Positions 6,080 to 7,531 of a stretch of 7,531 bases of DNA are shown in pieces; the first letter of the stretch is position 1, and each line of letters begins with the position of its first letter. The DNA lies in the NCBI GenBank assembly GCA_013695905.1, contig JACCZQ010000260.1, positions 1-7,531 on the forward strand. Reading direction: 5' to 3'. The notes under the pieces were generated by a model that saw only the letters and a list, made by a program, of their open reading frames with translations, searched no databases and was not told the origin of the DNA. The stretch comes from Chthoniobacterales bacterium. GTDB taxonomy: Bacteria; Verrucomicrobiota; Verrucomicrobiia; Chthoniobacterales; UBA10450. The position numbers and the translations under genes are program-made.

Positions 6080-6453
6080 TCGTCGATACGAACGCGCTCT
6101 CGGCCTGGATGGATGGCGATCCTGCCCTCCGGCCGGTTTTGCAGAACGCGCAAAGAATCGCTCTTTCTCCGATCGCGCTGGGAGAGTTTCGGTTCGGGGT
6201 GCTCGGCTCGCGCCATCGGGCCGCATATGAGGAACAGCTGCGGCTGGTAGAGGATGAGTTTCCACCTTTACAGATTAACGGGAGCACTGCGCAATATTAT
6301 GCCTCCTTGCGACGGGTCCTCGCTGCCAGGGGGCGGCCCATCCCATGGCATGACTTGTGGATTGCGGCGCAAGCCCTGCAGCACCGACTCCAGATTCTCT
6401 CGCGGGACACCCACTTCGATCTGATTCCAAATCTGGAACGTGTCTCCTGGTAA
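6070..6453 (+). CDS. vapC: VapC-type PIN domain ribonuclease toxin
   Basis: A 127-residue PIN domain protein of normal VapC length. PIN toxins are metal-dependent endoribonucleases that cut tRNA or rRNA and stop growth when not held by their antitoxin. The acidic active-site residues are all present: D6 in LIVDTNALSAW, E39 in ALGEFRFG, D95 in PWHDLWIAAQAL, and D113 in LSRDTHFD with D117 nearby. The toxin therefore looks catalytically intact. Its ATG lies inside the end of the antitoxin gene in another frame, which fits coupled translation. The end HFDLIPNLERVSW matches the usual VapC C-terminus. The gene ends 32 bp before the convergent priA stop. The RNA target cannot be predicted. Confidence 0.92.
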   Translation: MELIVDTNALSAWMDGDPALRPVLQNAQRIALSPIALGEFRFGVLGSRHRAAYEEQLRLVEDEFPPLQINGSTAQYYASLRRVLAARGRPIPWHDLWIAAQALQHRLQILSRDTHFDLIPNLERVSW

Positions 6454-6485
6454 GCTGATTCTGCCAAGACGCTCCCGGGCTCTCG

Positions 6486-7531
6486 CTACAGCAACGAATA
6501 GGGATCCACGTCCACGGCCGCGACGACGTCGTCCGGCAGCGGGAGTTTGTCGAGCGTTTCGCGGATGAGGCGGCTCAGGCGAACGATGGCGTCGCCGCGG
6601 ACGAGGATGTGAAAACGGTACTGCCCCTGCAGCTTCTCGAGTGGGGCGGAGGTCGCTTCGCCGCGGATGAATTCGTCGGGTAAGGCTTCCCGGAGACGGC
6701 GGGCGATTGTCTCCGCCGAGAGCTTCGCCCGCCCTTCGTGCGCGGAGCGAATGGTGAGCAGCACCGCGTGTTTGAACGGTGGAAAATCGCACCGCTCGCG
6801 GAACTCCAGCTCCTGCTCGAAGTAGCCGGCGAAGTCGTGGTGCCGCGCGAATTGGATCGAGGGGCTGAAGGGGGTGAATGTTTGCACAAAGACCTCGCCC
6901 GGGGTTTCGCCGCGGCCGGCGCGACCGGCGACCTGCGTGAGGAGCTGGAAGGTTCGTTCGCCCGCGCGGAAATCGGGCAGGTGCAGCGCGAGATCGGCAT
7001 TGATGATTCCGACGAGGGTGACGTTTGGGAAGTGCAGGCCTTTGGCGATCATTTGCGTGCCGACGAGGATGTCGATCTTGCCCGCGCGAAAGGCGCGGAG
7101 CGTTTCGCGGTAGGCGTCTTTTCGCGTCATGGAGTCGGCGTCCATCCGGCGCACCTCGGCTTTCGGGAAGAGCTGCGCCACGTGTGCTTCCACTTTCTCG
7201 GTGCCGAAGCCGGAGTAGATGAGCGCGTCTTCGTGGCAGGCGGGGCATTTCTTCGGGACCGTCGCAGTATGTCCGCACAAGTGGCAGCTCAGCCGCGCCA
7301 CGTTTCGGTGAAAGGTGAGGGCGACGCTGCAGTTCGGGCACTCGCGCGCTTCGCCGCACGCGCTGCAAAGAAGTGAAGTGGAGAAGCCACGGCGATTCAG
7401 GAAGAGGATGGTTTGCTCGCGTTTCTCGAGCCGCGCGAGGATGGCGCCGTAGAGTTTCTCGCCAAGAATCGCCAAGCCTTTCGCCTTCCGCTTCTCCTGT
7501 CGCATATCGACGATGCGGATGAGCGGCATCT
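6486..7531 (-). CDS. priA: Primosomal protein N' (PriA helicase), C-terminal part, cut by the window edge
   Basis: The last ~348 codons of PriA, the 3'-to-5' DNA helicase that recognises stalled forks and reloads the replisome. The 5' part lies beyond the right edge; full PriA is about 700-800 residues, so the Met at 7529 is internal. Numbering from that Met, ILFLNRRGFS at 41-50 leads into eight cysteines that bind two zinc ions (C55, C58, C64, C67, C82, C85, C95, C98). The second helicase lobe follows: GFGTEKVE at 107-114, DADSMTRKDAY at 130-140, ILVGTQMIAKGLHFPNVTLV at 154-173, DFRAGERTFQLLTQVAGRAGRG at about 186-207. The C-terminal domain ends in VDVDPYSLL, matching the usual VLDVDP ending. 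All motifs look intact. The gene converges on vapC with 32 bp between stops, and I see no good terminator there. Confidence 0.96.
   Translation of the reverse strand, partial: MPLIRIVDMRQEKRKAKGLAILGEKLYGAILARLEKREQTILFLNRRGFSTSLLCSACGEARECPNCSVALTFHRNVARLSCHLCGHTATVPKKCPACHEDALIYSGFGTEKVEAHVAQLFPKAEVRRMDADSMTRKDAYRETLRAFRAGKIDILVGTQMIAKGLHFPNVTLVGIINADLALHLPDFRAGERTFQLLTQVAGRAGRGETPGEVFVQTFTPFSPSIQFARHHDFAGYFEQELEFRERCDFPPFKHAVLLTIRSAHEGRAKLSAETIARRLREALPDEFIRGEATSAPLEKLQGQYRFHILVRGDAIVRLSRLIRETLDKLPLPDDVVAAVDVDPYSLL

Noticed and set aside
6454..6485. Bidirectional terminator between the convergent vapC and priA genes
   Set aside because: The 32 bp contain only a CCCGGG palindrome, with no stable stem and no T-run on either strand.
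6268..7368. A 366-codon minus-strand frame overlapping priA and the end of vapC
   Set aside because: It is a shifted-frame shadow of priA. The true frame carries the zinc cysteines and helicase motifs.

Overview
The window is GC-rich, tightly packed bacterial chromosomal DNA. It most likely comes from Verrucomicrobiota, near the soil Chthoniobacterales. This placement is inferred from protein style, chiefly the tandem C-terminal modules (NISTRG / VVRAIGPSL / NDNW) on a secreted cyclophilin, and from the general lack of Shine-Dalgarno sequences. No rRNA or other marker gene is present to confirm it.

Layout. Positions 1-182 hold no gene I can support, only a hairpin followed by a T-rich run that may terminate a plus-strand gene lying left of the window. 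Positions 183-3120 are a minus-strand operon, transcribed right to left: a PAP2-family membrane phosphatase, a GT39/ArnT-like polyprenyl-phosphate-sugar-dependent glycosyltransferase, and a GT2 polyprenyl-phosphate sugar synthase. Both junctions are 4-base ATGA overlaps. A 93-bp divergent intergenic region (3121-3213), rich in TTAAAGC and AAGCTT repeats, separates the operon from two plus-strand genes for exported proteins. These are a LolA-like outer-membrane lipoprotein-sorting protein (3214-3876) and a multidomain secreted cyclophilin-type peptidyl-prolyl isomerase (3963-5693). They are followed by a VapBC-type toxin-antitoxin pair (5831-6453) with overlapping genes. A convergent, incomplete priA (primosomal helicase, C-terminal part) runs off the right edge.

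How the genes fit together. The minus-strand operon reads as a compact envelope glycosylation unit. The GT2 enzyme would load a sugar onto polyprenyl phosphate in the cytoplasm, the GT39 enzyme would use that donor on the periplasmic side to decorate a lipid or protein, and the PAP2 enzyme would either regenerate polyprenyl phosphate or dephosphorylate the lipid acceptor. The divergent LolA-like gene also concerns the envelope. The cyclophilin probably acts outside the cytoplasm. VapBC is a typical accessory insertion, and priA is core replication-restart machinery.

I see no CRISPR array, transposase, tRNA, rRNA or phage gene. Most of the content belongs to known families. The most unusual item is the architecture of the secreted cyclophilin: its catalytic domain appears to be inserted inside an Ig/cadherin-like domain, followed by two copies of an uncharacterised module.
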